DNA from: Schizochytrium sp. TIO01
Taxonomy: Eukaryota; Sar; Bigyra; Thraustochytrida; Thraustochytriidae
Assembly (NCBI GenBank): GCA_004764695.1
Contig: SMSO01000006.1
Span: forward strand, 1,406,859 to 1,470,858
Length of the DNA: 64,000 nt
Direction: 5' to 3'
Position numbers and translations under genes: made by a program. The notes under the pieces are model-generated. The model had not been told where the DNA came from, made no database searches, and saw nothing but the letters and a program-made list of their open reading frames with translations. This document shows, piece by piece, positions 11,761 through 23,663 of this stretch; position 1 is the first letter of the stretch; each line of letters begins with the position of its first letter.

Positions 11761-12718
11761 TCACGGAGGTGTCGGCCAGACAAAATTTTTACCCTCCTGA
11801 AAGCGTTTTGAGCGTCGTTTCTTAATATCCATCAGAGAAATGTTTCGCATAAATGCCTGCGAGAAAAACTGAACTGGTACAAGCACGGAGCGATCAAAGT
11901 GCTCCCGCAAACGCTTCAATGTGACACAATATACACAAGTCTTTCGATCGTGGCCCCGGCTGGCCGTAAACGGGCAAAGCTCCATCAAAACAATTTGCAT
12001 TCGATCGCTACCAAAGTCATCGATCAAGTCATGCATGTGATCAGGTCCCACAAGGCTGTGCAAACTGTCAACTTCTTTATCTTGCTGCGATGTCATTGCC
12101 TGAAACAGGTAGTTCATGTCACGAACCTTCACCGATGGATACCGCTGCAACCAAGCTTTGACAATCGGACTCCACATTTCGTTTGTTACAAGAATGTAGT
12201 CAAATAACCCAGACATTGAACGATCCACCTCTTTGCCAGATCGCACGCGATTGACAGTATTCAAATCAGCATGCTTTAGCAGATAAGGTGCTTCATCAAC
12301 CCAATGCCCCGCTTCATTTGACGCTTCAATCCACCGCGGTTCCACAAGGGCGCTGCCTTTAACTAAACCAAATAAGTATTTTGGCGACACTTTGATGTGA
12401 GACATGCCATTATCATCAGTGCTTGTTGGTTTTACAATCACATGTGTTGCCCGGGTATCTGCTTGATACAAATGCAAATACTTCCCACCCAAACGCTCGA
12501 TCCACTCTTTGCAACGATGTATATCTTCGTCAGAGCTTATACCTGTGATTAAAATCTGAGGCTGGGTAGAGTCTTGTGTTTCTGGTGCTGACGCAGAAAG
12601 AGTGTCATTGCTTGGCACACCATTGAGTTGAGCAGTTGGGTTTGATTCAGCTTCACCCTGAACACCATGCGCACTAGCTACCATGTCTGTAACTTTCGAG
12701 GTTGCAGTTGATTGGGCT

Positions 12719-12755
<37 letters not shown>

Positions 12756-14709
12756 CTTCGCCCTTATCCACTGTTTTCTCACATTGTAAACTTGCGGGGC
12801 TATCATCATGGTTGACAGTCACTGTAACTCGCTCTGAGTTAAAATGAACTTGGCGCGGAGAGACAATCTTAGTTTTGTCTTTGGTCTCCCCTCTGAGCTT
12901 AGATGCTGCTGCTAGGGGTGCCGTAGAGGCAGTGAAAGAAGCCCTTTTCACCAACCCGTCAAATCTTGCCTGTCTCTCCTTTAGACGTTGCTCGACTTCG
13001 TCTAATTCTTCGAATGCTGTATTGCGAGAGTTTGGCTGCTTTCCTGAATCCGATTCTTGCGACTTCTTGGCTTCTGGTGACATGGCTGAAGCTGTCATTT
13101 CGTTTTCGCTTAATTGACTCTTGAGTTCAGGCAGCTTAAATCGAGCCTGTCGATCTTGTAGACGTTCATGTGCCGCAGTAAGTTCTTGAGTAGCAGATGG
13201 AGGAGAGGAATGAGAGGAAGATAGCGAGGTAACTGGCGGTCGTACCTCCTGGTCTTTTTGAGCTACAGCACCCTTTATTGTCTCCAATAGTAGCTCCTGG
13301 TTTACTCTTTCACACCCATTTTCTTTTGAGCTAGTCTTTTGCTTTTCCAATTCATTTGAGCCATCTTGGTCATTTTGCAAAGTCTCAACACTGGCTTGTG
13401 GGGCATTCTGTTCTGCCTCTTCCTGGCTCCCAGCAGGCAAATGCGTATCCACCTCGATAGGGAATTGTGTCGCTTCTACCGATTGCACGGATTCAAGAGA
13501 TTGCAGTGAGTGCTGATTTTCTTGTTCATCACGCCTTTCCAATGGTTGCTCCTCAGATACAACAGGATTCTGCACCAACACTTTTTCAGAATCGTTGTTT
13601 GGAAGTTTCTTAATATCCCCTGGCTCGCTTCCTGCAGGCTCTTTGTTATTATCCAGTGTATTTTCTTGATTTGAGCTGGCGAAATCTTCCTTGCTTCGGT
13701 TTTGAGAACTGCCCTCTAAACTACCTTCGTACTCTGGAGCATCTTTTTGCTTATAGTTTGACTTCTCTTTTTCCCCAGTTATAAATTCCTCAGAAGAGTC
13801 TTGCAATGGCGACGTTGCTACCCGTTGTTGTGACGAAGACTGTTCTTTGTCTTCCACTTGTGACAGTTGATTCAATTGCTTATCGCCAGCCTCGAGTTCT
13901 GTACCAACAGTGTCTACGGACTTTTCATCTACATTAGATTTCGGTCCTTTGTTAGATCGAGGATCTGACGATATCCCTTCCACTTCACCATCTGTTTCGA
14001 ACAGCATCGATGTTTGCTGTTTCTCTTCCGAATTAGAATTCGATGGATTGTTTTCATCCTCAAATTTGTCTTTCTTTTCACAAATCTTTGCTGTTAGTGG
14101 TGTCTCTGGATTGGTGTTGCCAACTTTTGCAGAAGGTGTTGTGGCAACATGGCAGCCCTCAACGTGCATTCTGGTAGCTCGGTCGTCTAAATCGTCCTTG
14201 ATCTCATCCATTGTCTCTGCTGATGCGTTTGATGGCGAAATAATCTCTCCTCGAAGTCGTTTTGCATCATCCTGCTTTGCATCATCTTTCTTTGCAGGGA
14301 GAGTTGACATGCCTTCTCCACGAGAAGTGCTCAATGTGGTTTCCTGCTTCTCCGAATTTGTTGCTTCGGTGGAAATCGCATCCTGTTTGCGCTTTTTATT
14401 TAAAAGTCGTTTCTTGCGTCGTCTAGTTTCCAGCCGGTTCAAAGCTGCGCGAAGTTTACTAACTCCTGAGACAATACTCGCAAATGTCGGATTTCGGGCC
14501 AAGTCGCGTGGATGTTGCGGTAACTTGCACATTGGGCATTTGCTTTCATTAAAGAGGGCCTCTTCAATACAGTTTTTACAAAAGTGGTGCTCACAGTCCG
14601 TAGAGTAAGGATTATCCAAAAGCTTGTGACACAAACCGCACTCAAGAAGGTTCTCCATTGCTTGAAGGTTCTCAAGCTGCATGGACGCAAGACGAAAGTT
14701 GGCCGTCAT
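11761..14709 (-). CDS. RING finger and BRCT-domain protein, BRCA1/BARD1-like
   Basis: 982 residues in one exon. Residues 24-61 form a C3HC4 RING finger (Cys24, Cys27, Cys39, His41, Cys44, Cys47, Cys58, Cys61), which predicts E3 ubiquitin ligase activity. The long middle is low complexity, rich in Glu, Gln, Ser and Lys, and includes a polyglutamine run near residue 660. A BRCT domain starts near residue 718 and ends near 815, and a second, more diverged one covers about 840-960; both are typical phosphopeptide-binding units of DNA-damage proteins. RING first and tandem BRCT last is the layout of BRCA1 and BARD1; the ankyrin repeats of BARD1 are absent. Two linker segments share Arg-Gln-Ala-Arg-Phe. 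Nuclear DNA-repair signalling is the likely role. Orthology to either protein is not settled. Confidence 0.85.
12720..12753. repeat. (CTG)n trinucleotide tract inside a gene
   Basis: About eleven CTG units on the + strand encode a polyglutamine run on the - strand in the RING/BRCT protein. Such tracts change length easily. Confidence 0.9.
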
Positions 14710-16260
14710 GGTGCGATCGTTAGGCTGGAAAAACTACCACCACAGAATGCCCAAGATTGTCCAGGCCTCAACAGTGATTGTTTTGAGACAACAATGGCCT
14801 TGTGACGGCCAAGAATAGCTTCTAGTCTTCTCACTGGCTCTGTATGTTCTGCAAAGCTTGCGTGGGCTTCTTCTCTCTCCACTTCGTTTCGTAGAGATTG
14901 TCGCAGTTAGGCTCGTCAATCACTAATTGAAACCTTTAGTCAGGAGTGAAAGAGAAGTCGAAAGGTTCTCGCTAGCGAAAGATTTGCCTTCAAGCTGGTG
15001 CTAGGCGTGAAGACGCCCTGGATAGCAACTTGCCAACGCTGCCGCCTCCGCTCAAAGCAGAAACTGCCTGCGCAAGTCACACGATGAATGTGACTGCTTG
15101 AAGAGTTGCGCAACCCTTTTTTTAGTTGAAAAAACAAACCAAAAAAACATTAAAAATTTAAACCATGAAACAGAACAGAACAGGCATAAATAGAACATGG
15201 GAATTAGCCATGTCGCCGATTCATGAGCTGATTGATTTCTGGAGTGTTATTTAGCGTTTTAGTTTGAGAGAGTTACAAGTAAGCCTTTGCCTTAAAACAT
15301 TTTGGTAGATGCATTGTATTGTGAGATCTGCAAGTGGCTTTTGGACTCTTGGCCTCGTGAGCGGAGCTGCTTTTGCGACCGAGACATTCTTTCCAAAAGC
15401 AAGACTGTGCCTCAGTGCGCCGTATCTAGCTGAGCCAAGAGATACTAATCACGTACTAGAATACATTTTTTATGGCGTGCAAATAGACACTCGTATCTAC
15501 TGATCTAGTTAATTATAGTGAAGAGGATATGTGCTTTGTAGTTCTCAGTGCCAAAACATCAGTCTCAGGCATGCAAAACCTGCAGGCAAAAACTCGGACT
15601 CCCTACTTCTCATAAAGGACAGTAGTATCACCCCTCTTACTTCATCACTTGTCGTTGGTTGAAAGGGTCTGGTACCGTGTGAAACTTGAATTGCCTCTCC
15701 ACCAAATGTGCCTTCTTACATTTTCGTTTCCAATGGATTGTCGTGGTCCTGGAACTGGAACAAAAACACGCATCATCAAAACGAGCAGGTCTAAATTTAG
15801 GATCGACTCTGAAGAGATCGACCATGCATTTGGTTATGAAAGAACCGTACCTAGCTAGTATGCATATGATTATGTGTTATCGTCCTGCGGAGTCGGCAAA
15901 GACCCTTCGGGTTATTATTTATAGAAAACCGATAAATATGTGTAACCTCGAATCTTCAAACCATGTTAAACGCTACTACGTTTTGAAGATTGATTACGTT
16001 TATTTCATCTTACCACCATCGTGCAGGGCACCCGAGGATAAGAGCTCCTTGCCGGCTTGCCTTGTGGCCTCGTGCAAGTAGCCGAGGCTCCCAAGACGCT
16101 CCGAGCTAGCTTTGCTGGGCTAGCTAGGCAACCTCCCTGTGCGTTCGACGGACTCACCATCGGTGCAAGTACCTTGTCGTTGATGCCCAAGCATTTCGTC
16201 GACTCCAAGCCCGTGCTCCACCCGTCTCCGCCTCGAGGGCTCCGCTGCTGCTTCCCACTC

Positions 16261-16300
16261 ATGCACAGAACATTCAATTCATGCACAGAACATTCAAGTC
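16261..16300. repeat. Tandem duplication of a 20-bp unit
   Basis: Two adjacent 20-bp copies beginning ATGCACAGAACATTCAA differ by one base near the end. Confidence 0.9.
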
Positions 16301-16378
16301 GCCTTTGGTCACTTAGATACGCGTATGCTACACCACAGAATATATATATATATGTACACCACAATGCACGATCGATAT

Positions 16379-16433
16379 GAAAAGAAAGAAAGAAAGAAAG
16401 AAAGTAAGAAAGAAAGTAAGAAAGAAAGAAATA
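16379..16433. repeat. (GAAA)n microsatellite
   Basis: About thirteen purine-only tetranucleotide units with two GTAA interruptions, preceded by a short (AT)n run near 16340. Confidence 0.9.
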
Positions 16434-18027
16434 GATACATTGATAGATACATTGATAGATAGATACATAGAGAAATAGCGAATCACACACATCACGTATG
16501 ATACCATCATCCAAGTCTGGTCAGATATTGAGGTCTGGCCGCTGTTCGAAGCGGAGGCCCAAGGCGACTTGCTCTGGGCCACCACTGCGCAGCCAGAGGC
16601 TGCGGTCCGCAGAGCTAACGGCGGAAAGAAGAACTTTGGTCGAAGAGGTGAAGAGGTAGGTAGGTAGGTACCTGAAGGAAGAGGAGGTCTGAGTGATTTG
16701 TACCCAAATCTGGCTCAGCGAATTCCTGACTCAAGGACTGTCTTCGCTAGCGATGCTCGAGACAACCTCGACGCCTGCCTTTGCCTCGCGTGCCTCGTGT
16801 GCCTCCATGCCGTCCACGCGGTGCCTCCAGTCGCCTCGAATCCCGCTCCGCTGCGGTCCTCCTTGAGCATGTCCACAGGTTCGCTCGTACACATACTTGC
16901 ACAAAGTTTGCACGTACGTTTGCATGCTCACATTGCGCTCGCGAGCTTTTGACGCGGCGCGATCTTCAGGTCCGCGAGGTGCAAGCTGGACCTGCGCAGT
17001 CTGCGTAAACGAACCTTCAAAGACCCGCTCCGGCACCAGGTCCGGCGTGCTTCCGAGCGACAGCAGCGAACGACAGGAAGCTTGGGAATCCATGCGGCAG
17101 GCCGAACCCATCCATGCACATGCGGCACGAGCGCCAAGAACATCGAGCGACGGCCCTGCCAGCGCAGGGGGGCGAGGGCCGACTGCTGCAGGCAGGCCAG
17201 GGGCCCGCTGCACGGCCGCGAGCTCCCGGCCTGGCTTGGGAACTGGTTGATACGAAGAGCCCTTCGCAATCCTGTCAGTAATGGCGGAAGGATTGGATCG
17301 AACGAAGGGTTCGCAGGATCCGCAGAATTGCGCCGAGAAAGGAAACGAATGACCGACTGACTTCGTTTCGACGTGGCACGAACTGAGCAAAGGATGGGCG
17401 AAGCATGCGTCGGGGTAGGTATTCTCCAGGTGCTCTCGAGACTCGTCTGTCTCCGAGTTTGCGATGCGTGAGTGAATTCATGGACGAACGAACCAACGAA
17501 TGAACGTACATTGCTCAAGGTTTACTGAGGCAGAGACCATCGATGGATCTTGAAGGTCCAAGAACCCAAGTTGGTGGTGCTAGGAGTACTTAAGCACCTT
17601 CTAGCAGTTGCCAAATTTGTGTCGCTTTTTTGTTAATTTTCATTGAAAATATCTTTTTTATTTAATGAATTAATTTATAGTTACTTTACTTTCAATTTAA
17701 AACTTTCAGAAGTATGGAAATAGAGGGATAACTTACGACTTTAGCTCTCTTTAGAGAAAAGATAGAGAGGGTTTTGTAGAGTAATGGATAGGAGGGCAGT
17801 AGGAGTGCCTAAGTGTAAACACGGTGGTGATCTTTGCTCTCTTCTTCTTCTTGTTGTGAGAGAGTGCGCTTGAGACAAGATCTAGCAGAACCTAAATTCC
17901 CAAGGTCGAGTCCAATTGGCTGCTTCGCTGGGCAAAGGCAAAGCCGCAAAAGCTCGATTGATTGACAGCAGACCAGGAACAGAAGAGCAGGCGAATTGTG
18001 AAGTTTCTACCACGAGAGGACAAGAAG

Positions 18028-19119
18028 ATGGCGAGCGAAGCTCCGAAGATGTACTACCGTATCTTGGGCAACACCGGTCTTGCGGTGTCTGTGTTGAGCT
18101 ATGGATTCTGGGCGACGTTTGGCGTCAAAGACACCCTTCGCGAGCAGCAGGGTATTGACATGGCCAAGGATTGCCTCCGATTGGCGCGGAATGCCGGCGT
18201 CAACTGCTTTGACAATGCCGAGGTTTACGGAAGCCCTTCTGGCGAAGCCGAGCGCATTATGGGCGAGGCTATGGCCCAGCTTCGCAAGGAGGACGAGCAC
18301 TTGTGGCGTCGCTCGGCTCTCGTAATCACCACCAAAATCTTCTGGTGTGCACAGGGCGAAGAGGGCACTTGGAATGAGAAGGGTCTTTCCCGCAAGCACA
18401 TCATGGAGGGCATGGACGCCTCTCTTAAGCGTCTCCAGCTTGACTATGTCGACCTCGTCTTCTGCCACCGCCCTGACCCGTACACCTCCACCGAGACTGT
18501 TGTACAGGCCATGACTGACCTTGTTCGCTCCGGAAAGGCCACTGCCTGGGGAACCAGCGAATGGAGTGCTCAGCAGATTACCGAGGCCTACTACATCGCC
18601 GAGCGTGGTGGCATGATTGCACCTGCCTTCGAGCAGCCCCAGTACAACATGATGCACCGCGAGCGTTTCGAGAAGGAGTACTTCCCGCTGTACCGTCGCC
18701 CTTACAACATTGGAACCACCATCTGGAGTCCTCTCGCCTCCGGTCTTCTCACTAACAAGTACAAGGATGGCATTCCTGAAGACTCTCGTCTTGCCCAGAA
18801 GGGATACGAATGGCTCGTCAAGAAGCTCGACACCTGGAAGGCCGATGGAAGCTTGGATAAGGTCCAGAAGCTCGCAGACTTTGCTGAGAAGGAGCTTCAG
18901 TGCTCAGTGTCCCAGCTTGCTCTTGCATGGTGCCTTAAGAACAAGAACGTCAGCACTGTGCTCCTCGGTGCCACCAAGACAGAACAACTCGAGGAGAACC
19001 TTGCTGCCATCCCTGTTCTGCTCAAGCTCACGGATGAACACATGACTAAGATTGACGAGATCCTTGGCAACAAGCCCGAGTCTTGGGAATGTCAGATGCG
19101 CCCTTTGCCGCTGATTTAA
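18028..19119 (+). CDS. Aldo-keto reductase, voltage-gated potassium channel beta-subunit type
   Basis: 363 residues from ATG 18028; the frame also opens at TTG 17962, and an alternative ATG lies at 18049. The NADP-dependent (alpha/beta)8 barrel is complete. The catalytic tetrad is visible: Asp62 in Phe-Asp-Asn-Ala, Tyr67 in Glu-Val-Tyr-Gly, Lys103 in Thr-Thr-Lys-Ile, His147 in Phe-Cys-His-Arg-Pro-Asp. Near the C-terminus, the cofactor-binding part has Leu-Gly-Ala-Thr-Lys-Thr-Glu-Gln. The sequence style (Tyr-Arg-x-Leu-Gly-x-Thr-Gly start, Glu-Gln-Pro-Gln-Tyr-Asn-Met segment) is that of the KCNAB/Shaker beta group, which reduce aldehydes and ketones and may dock on potassium channels. No channel gene lies nearby. 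Codons favour C and G in third position, suggesting high expression. Confidence 0.93.
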   Translation: MASEAPKMYYRILGNTGLAVSVLSYGFWATFGVKDTLREQQGIDMAKDCLRLARNAGVNCFDNAEVYGSPSGEAERIMGEAMAQLRKEDEHLWRRSALVITTKIFWCAQGEEGTWNEKGLSRKHIMEGMDASLKRLQLDYVDLVFCHRPDPYTSTETVVQAMTDLVRSGKATAWGTSEWSAQQITEAYYIAERGGMIAPAFEQPQYNMMHRERFEKEYFPLYRRPYNIGTTIWSPLASGLLTNKYKDGIPEDSRLAQKGYEWLVKKLDTWKADGSLDKVQKLADFAEKELQCSVSQLALAWCLKNKNVSTVLLGATKTEQLEENLAAIPVLLKLTDEHMTKIDEILGNKPESWECQMRPLPLI

Positions 19120-19519
19120 TCGAAATGGTTTTATCCTTTCGTAATGCCGAATTATGATTGTAAATGTCCACGAACTCAATTCTTTTTCTTTTTCTTTTTG
19201 AAATCCTTTTCACTTTTTCTTTATTTAATTTAAAAATTTGCAACGTAGGTAGAGCTCTTCTTGGGTGGTTTTTGATCATTTTCGCAAGCGACAATTCATG
19301 ATATGTGGTGAGAAGTAAGTTGATGATTACACATACTACGCATACTACATGCAATGGTCCTGAGCCGAACAAAGAATACAACAAGATCTGTACTCTCACA
19401 GCTTTGTGCTAAGTTTTTCCGTCCCTAACCAAAAAAAATGACTGAAAATGAGGTATTTGATTGCTGATACTCGTTAGATTGATTTTCGGTTTCGCATGAG
19501 AAAGAGAGAGGAAAACAGT
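19120..19519. other. Spacer between convergent genes
   Basis: 400 bp AT-rich spacer with a CTTTTT-rich patch near 19180. Presumed 3'-untranslated regions; nothing else seen. Confidence 0.5.
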
Positions 19520-21301
19520 TTACTGTTTATCCTGAGGACGAAGAAGAGTAATGTCTCCGTTGTGAGCCCTCGAGATGGGCGCCTCGCCCATCGCCGCAAG
19601 ATCGCTCGCAGAGGTGATGCGCATGATGACTTGTGGGTCAACGCCACCACGTCTAGATCCGCTACCACGGCGCAGACCAGAACGCTGAAAATTCTCCAAG
19701 GACATAGCTCGACGAGTGAGCTCCACTAGAAAGTGCGTCTGAGAATGGATTTCGATGACTGCGGAGATAAAGTTCGATGTGACACGATCACCCCATGTGT
19801 CACCAAAAGGCATGAGACCCTCGTGCCAAGCACAATGCCCACCACGGTGAGTATGAGCAACGATGATGTGTCGGTTGCTTTCCAGCTTACCCCAGTCCAC
19901 ATGTGAGGAGGAAACCACAGGATCATCATCGGCATGCAAGAGAAGCGTGGGAACCTTAATTTCCTGCATATGGTCAATACTACGGTTTGTGTAGTGCGCT
20001 GCGTTCTGAACACGCTGAGAAATGGGACCGGAGTCCCCGATGAAACCAGCCGGACCAAACCCAGTGTTGTCAGGGACTGCTTCAGGAAGCATTGTAGCAA
20101 ACTTGTTGAAAAGGGTCATGGGATTTAGCTCAAGCAAAAGTTCGTTGAAGGCGCTCTTATCTTTGATATGCTTATCATTGTGCACATGCCGGCGCACACA
20201 GGCATGTGCCTGGCCCAAAAGGAACAGAGGGTATGTTGTGTTCTCATTCTCTGTGACATCTTCAACGGCTTGCACAAAGTCGAGGCAAGGGCTCTGGCAG
20301 ATAGCGCATACGAGCGGTGTCTTTTCCGCGCCGGCCTTTTGCAAGTATCGAGTGAGATAGTATGATCCCGCGGACCAGGCAACGGCGACAATTGGCGCAC
20401 GTGGAAATTGAGATTGTAGGTGGTCCACCACGATTTTGAGATCACGAGATTCCTCAAAATTAAAACGCCAGTAACTCCACACAACAACGCGCCAGCCCTT
20501 GCGCAAGCATATTCTTGCAAATCGTTTGACATACGGGATGTCCTTGTTATCACCTAGCCCATGAATGCAGAGCACAATTGGTGTTTGCCACGTGGACCTG
20601 TCCGCAGAGTCGTCCATGCTCTCTTCATCGTCCGTGTCACCATCTTCATTGGAGGCTGCAGATCGTGGGGTTGATGGACTCTCGCCTCTGGAAGCCTCCT
20701 TAGCGCCTGGCAGTCGTGAGGGAGCGTCTCCGAAGTAGGCCCAATCGAGATACTGCTCATTGGGAGGATCGTGGCACGGGATTGTCTCTCTGCGGTACTC
20801 AATACGTTGAGCCCAAAGCCACTCAAGAGCCGAGAGCGCATAGCACGTGACAGTTTGAGCATGGCGGTTGAAGAGCCAAAACACAGGCCAAAACTCCGTA
20901 GTGGTCATCTTGCTCCTCTCTACAAGCGTAGTGTTGTAGTACGTGCGTCGAAACCAAACCTGCGGGGTTTCGATAACCCTGAAGAAGTAAATCAGCGCCC
21001 AGATTGTAGCAAAAAAGCTCGGGAAGGCCCTTTTGGCGCGAACTCCGAAGAATTTGTTCGAAAGGTACGTCACACCAAGCGCGCTCAGTAGCATGTTGCG
21101 TAGCGTGGAACTTTTGAGCGCAAACAAGAAGCTTGCAAAGTACTTCCTGCGGCTGCGGACCTCCTCATTCTTCTCCTCAACACTCACATCCCGCGGAGCA
21201 AAATGGCGCACGATTGAGAGCAGCAAGAGGCCTGGAAGACCATACTGAAGCACAAGCTTGCGGACTTTGTTCTCTTGCACAGGCGGTCGAGGTTGATACA
21301 T
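19520..21301 (-). CDS. Alpha/beta hydrolase of the EMB8/ABHD1-3/YheT type, membrane anchored
   Basis: 593 residues, longer than the usual 320-450 because of an N-terminal membrane part: hydrophobic segments near residues 17-35, 52-75 and 88-105. A disordered acidic linker near 205-235 precedes the hydrolase domain. Visible elements are the oxyanion-side Cys-Ile-His-Gly-Leu-Gly, the nucleophile elbow Ala-Trp-Ser-Ala-Gly-Ser with Ser near residue 310, the acid in His-Ala-Asp-Asp-Asp-Pro near 455, and the histidine in Arg-Gly-Gly-His-Cys-Ala-Trp near 485. The triad is complete, but the elbow starts with Ala rather than the usual Gly. Relatives are lipases or esterases on intracellular membranes; the substrate cannot be told. 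First of three genes in tandem on this strand region. Confidence 0.9.
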   Translation of the reverse strand: MYQPRPPVQENKVRKLVLQYGLPGLLLLSIVRHFAPRDVSVEEKNEEVRSRRKYFASFLFALKSSTLRNMLLSALGVTYLSNKFFGVRAKRAFPSFFATIWALIYFFRVIETPQVWFRRTYYNTTLVERSKMTTTEFWPVFWLFNRHAQTVTCYALSALEWLWAQRIEYRRETIPCHDPPNEQYLDWAYFGDAPSRLPGAKEASRGESPSTPRSAASNEDGDTDDEESMDDSADRSTWQTPIVLCIHGLGDNKDIPYVKRFARICLRKGWRVVVWSYWRFNFEESRDLKIVVDHLQSQFPRAPIVAVAWSAGSYYLTRYLQKAGAEKTPLVCAICQSPCLDFVQAVEDVTENENTTYPLFLLGQAHACVRRHVHNDKHIKDKSAFNELLLELNPMTLFNKFATMLPEAVPDNTGFGPAGFIGDSGPISQRVQNAAHYTNRSIDHMQEIKVPTLLLHADDDPVVSSSHVDWGKLESNRHIIVAHTHRGGHCAWHEGLMPFGDTWGDRVTSNFISAVIEIHSQTHFLVELTRRAMSLENFQRSGLRRGSGSRRGGVDPQVIMRITSASDLAAMGEAPISRAHNGDITLLRPQDKQ

Positions 21302-22196
21302 AATACCTGTCTAGTACGCTGCCGGTGCTGCTGGTGCTGGTGCTGTTGCTCCTGCAGTTCCAATCAACGCTTTCCGCACTCTGTCCGCTCAGGAACCCGA
21401 GCAAGGTCTGGCCCAGCGTGCGACGACCTCGCACGAGCGAACCAGGATTCGGAATTCGGGGTTGGGTGACTGTTGGAGCGGCGGGTCGACTGGTTGATCG
21501 CCTGCAATGTGTATCATGGATGACAATGAACAGAACGAACTGACATGTAGAAGGAAACTATTGCTCGAGGTTTTCACTGCTTTTTTCGGGGGGTTAAATA
21601 GGCTTTAAAACTTCATTAAAAAAGTAAACTTTACTAAGAGCATAAGGATAAGGAAAAAACAACACTTTGTCCACTACAAATCCTTTCATTCTTTCTTTCT
21701 CTCTCCAATTCTTTCTTTCTTTCTTTCTTGAGCAGACCAGAATCGGCGTCACTCCAAACACCATTTGCGAGTAAGTGCGACGGCAATCGCAAGTGCGTTC
21801 TCGAGTGCAGATCATTCTCGAGTCGTGCAGACCATGACCCGGCGCCTCCTCCTCGAGTGATTCATTGTTTCCCTGGAAGGCTCGCGCATGCTTGCAGGCA
21901 TGGATGCAATGTCTCCTTTTCAACTTCAGGGCCTGTGTAGTTCCTGAGTACTACGTGCGTTGCCTCATCAAGACTGACGACTTGGGACTCTGTTAAAGCC
22001 TGAAAAGGAAACACCAAAAGTCAAGAGAAAAGACGCCAATGTGCGTAGGACGAGGACTCAGAGACTAAAGCATTGATTGATTGCCTGATTGTGCAGCGTT
22101 TCGTTGATCCACTTCATCTCTTGCTTGTTTATTATCTGTTTGTTTACTTCAGTTTATTGACTGATCTTTTGATCTATTTACTTTAAACATTATTTA

Positions 22197-22248
22197 TTTG
22201 TTTGTTTGTTTGTTTGTTTGTTTGTTTGTTTGTTTGTTTGTTTGTTTA
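22197..22248. repeat. (TTTG)n microsatellite
   Basis: Thirteen near-perfect TTTG units. Confidence 0.95.
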
Positions 22249-22754
22249 TCCTGATCATGATATGCACAAGCCATCGTCAAAAACAACAGGAAACGAATGA
22301 CCGTGAGCGCAGATCGCTGCAAACAAACCCCGGCACGAGCGAGCGCAGGAGAACACCCTCAAGTCAAGGCGAGGCATATCAAGCAAAGAAGAAGAGCTGT
22401 CGCTGTAACTTGCGCTTAGATTTCCATGTCCTCATTTCCTTTCTTTTCCTTTCTTTTCATCCCATTTCTTTTCATTTCATTTTCATTTGTCTCTCATTGA
22501 TTAGCAACGATGATGAGAAAAGAGGTTCAGAAATGACGAGATCAAAATGAATGAAAGAATGAATGAATGAAAGAATGAAAGAAACCTCATACTGCGCTGC
22601 ACTGCACTTCGCCAACTGCCTCAGCTTTCTTTCAGACCGCGACCAAAGCTATCACAAGGACGTGAGCTGTCGCTGGAGATCGGAACGCGGACCCTATCGA
22701 GGCCCACCGAACGCAGCTTGAAGACTCGCCGCTTCTTGCTTGGACCATTCATGC

Positions 22755-22841
22755 CATTTATTCACCCATTCATTCATTCACTCATTCATTCACTCATTCA
22801 TTCACTCATTCATTCACTCATTCACTCATTCATTCATTCAT
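22755..22841. repeat. (CATT/CACT)n compound microsatellite
   Basis: About twenty units of CATT with regular CACT interruptions, forming a higher-order 12-bp pattern over part of the tract. Confidence 0.9.
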
Positions 22842-23663
22842 GTGCTCTTCGACGCCTATAAAACCAAGAAAGGCGCCTCGCTAAGCGAGCAGTAGGACGT
22901 GTTACCCTTCGATGGCGCAGTGTCGTTATAGGCAGAGTGAGATTGCTTATTCCCAAACGTTTGCAAAGGAGGGAGGAAAGGGAGACCTGGAGATTACAGC
23001 CCTCCCTCCCTTTCTCTTTAAGGGAAGGGCTGCCTGCTCAGCTCAGAGCTCCAAGAAGCAGACTGAACTGACTGGGTTTCACGGCGAATGATGGAGGAAA
23101 GCGAAGCACCGGAGCAGGCGTTGATTGCGTCCAGAGCCAAGTTGAAGGCAAATTCAACAATCAATCAATCAAACAATCAATCAAACAAACCAAAATAAAA
23201 ATGAACCTGAAAGAGCCGCCGCAAAGAAAGCAAAAACTGCAGTTGAGGTGCTAGGCTGTGCTTAGGTAGGGGTAGAGGGGGACTACAGAGCAGCACTTTG
23301 CATACATGGACTATGTCCGCAAGGGCAATAAGCTCACCACGAGGTAGTGCACCGCGGTCTGAGGGGTACCCTGATCATACGACATGCTATGAAAACCTTG
23401 CGAAAGGAAGTGGCTTGGAATACCGATTTATTCTCTTTTCGATTAGACGCAAGGCTGACGATTGTACAGAAAACAGTGCAGTCTGCATTAGCTTGGGTTT
23501 GGGCGTGTGGCGTAGAGAAGATCAGAGCAAAGCAGTGCCATTGACTATGATGTGCGTGGTGACAATGACTTGGTGGAGCTGTGGTGAATTTGGAGAGGCC
23601 AAGGGATTCATGTAAATAATTAGTTGGAAGGAGAGAGATGTCATCAGAGTTGCAGAGCCCTCT

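Larger units (their letters stand above)
14710..18027. other. Intergenic region between divergent genes
   Basis: 3.3 kb. 16050-17400 is GC-rich with many overlapping open frames on both strands; none has recognisable content and their overlap argues against all of them. Repeats are listed separately. 17620-17720 is AT-rich. Nothing else is supported. Confidence 0.4.
21302..23663. other. Intergenic region rich in tetranucleotide repeats
   Basis: 2.4 kb without a supported gene. Holds TTTC (21700-21730), TTTG, GAAT and CATT repeats. A TATAAAA motif lies at about 22857 on the + strand, but no open frame of substance follows, so it may be chance or serve a non-coding transcript. Confidence 0.4.

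Noticed and set aside
13910-14608. 232-codon frame on the + strand
   Set aside because: Ser/Phe-rich antisense of the RING/BRCT coding sequence.
16005-17518. Several overlapping frames of 100-220 codons
   Set aside because: GC-rich DNA leaves many frames open; they overlap on both strands and none resembles a protein family.
22857-22863. TATAAAA as a promoter
   Set aside because: No plausible gene follows on that strand; kept only as a remark on the intergenic region.
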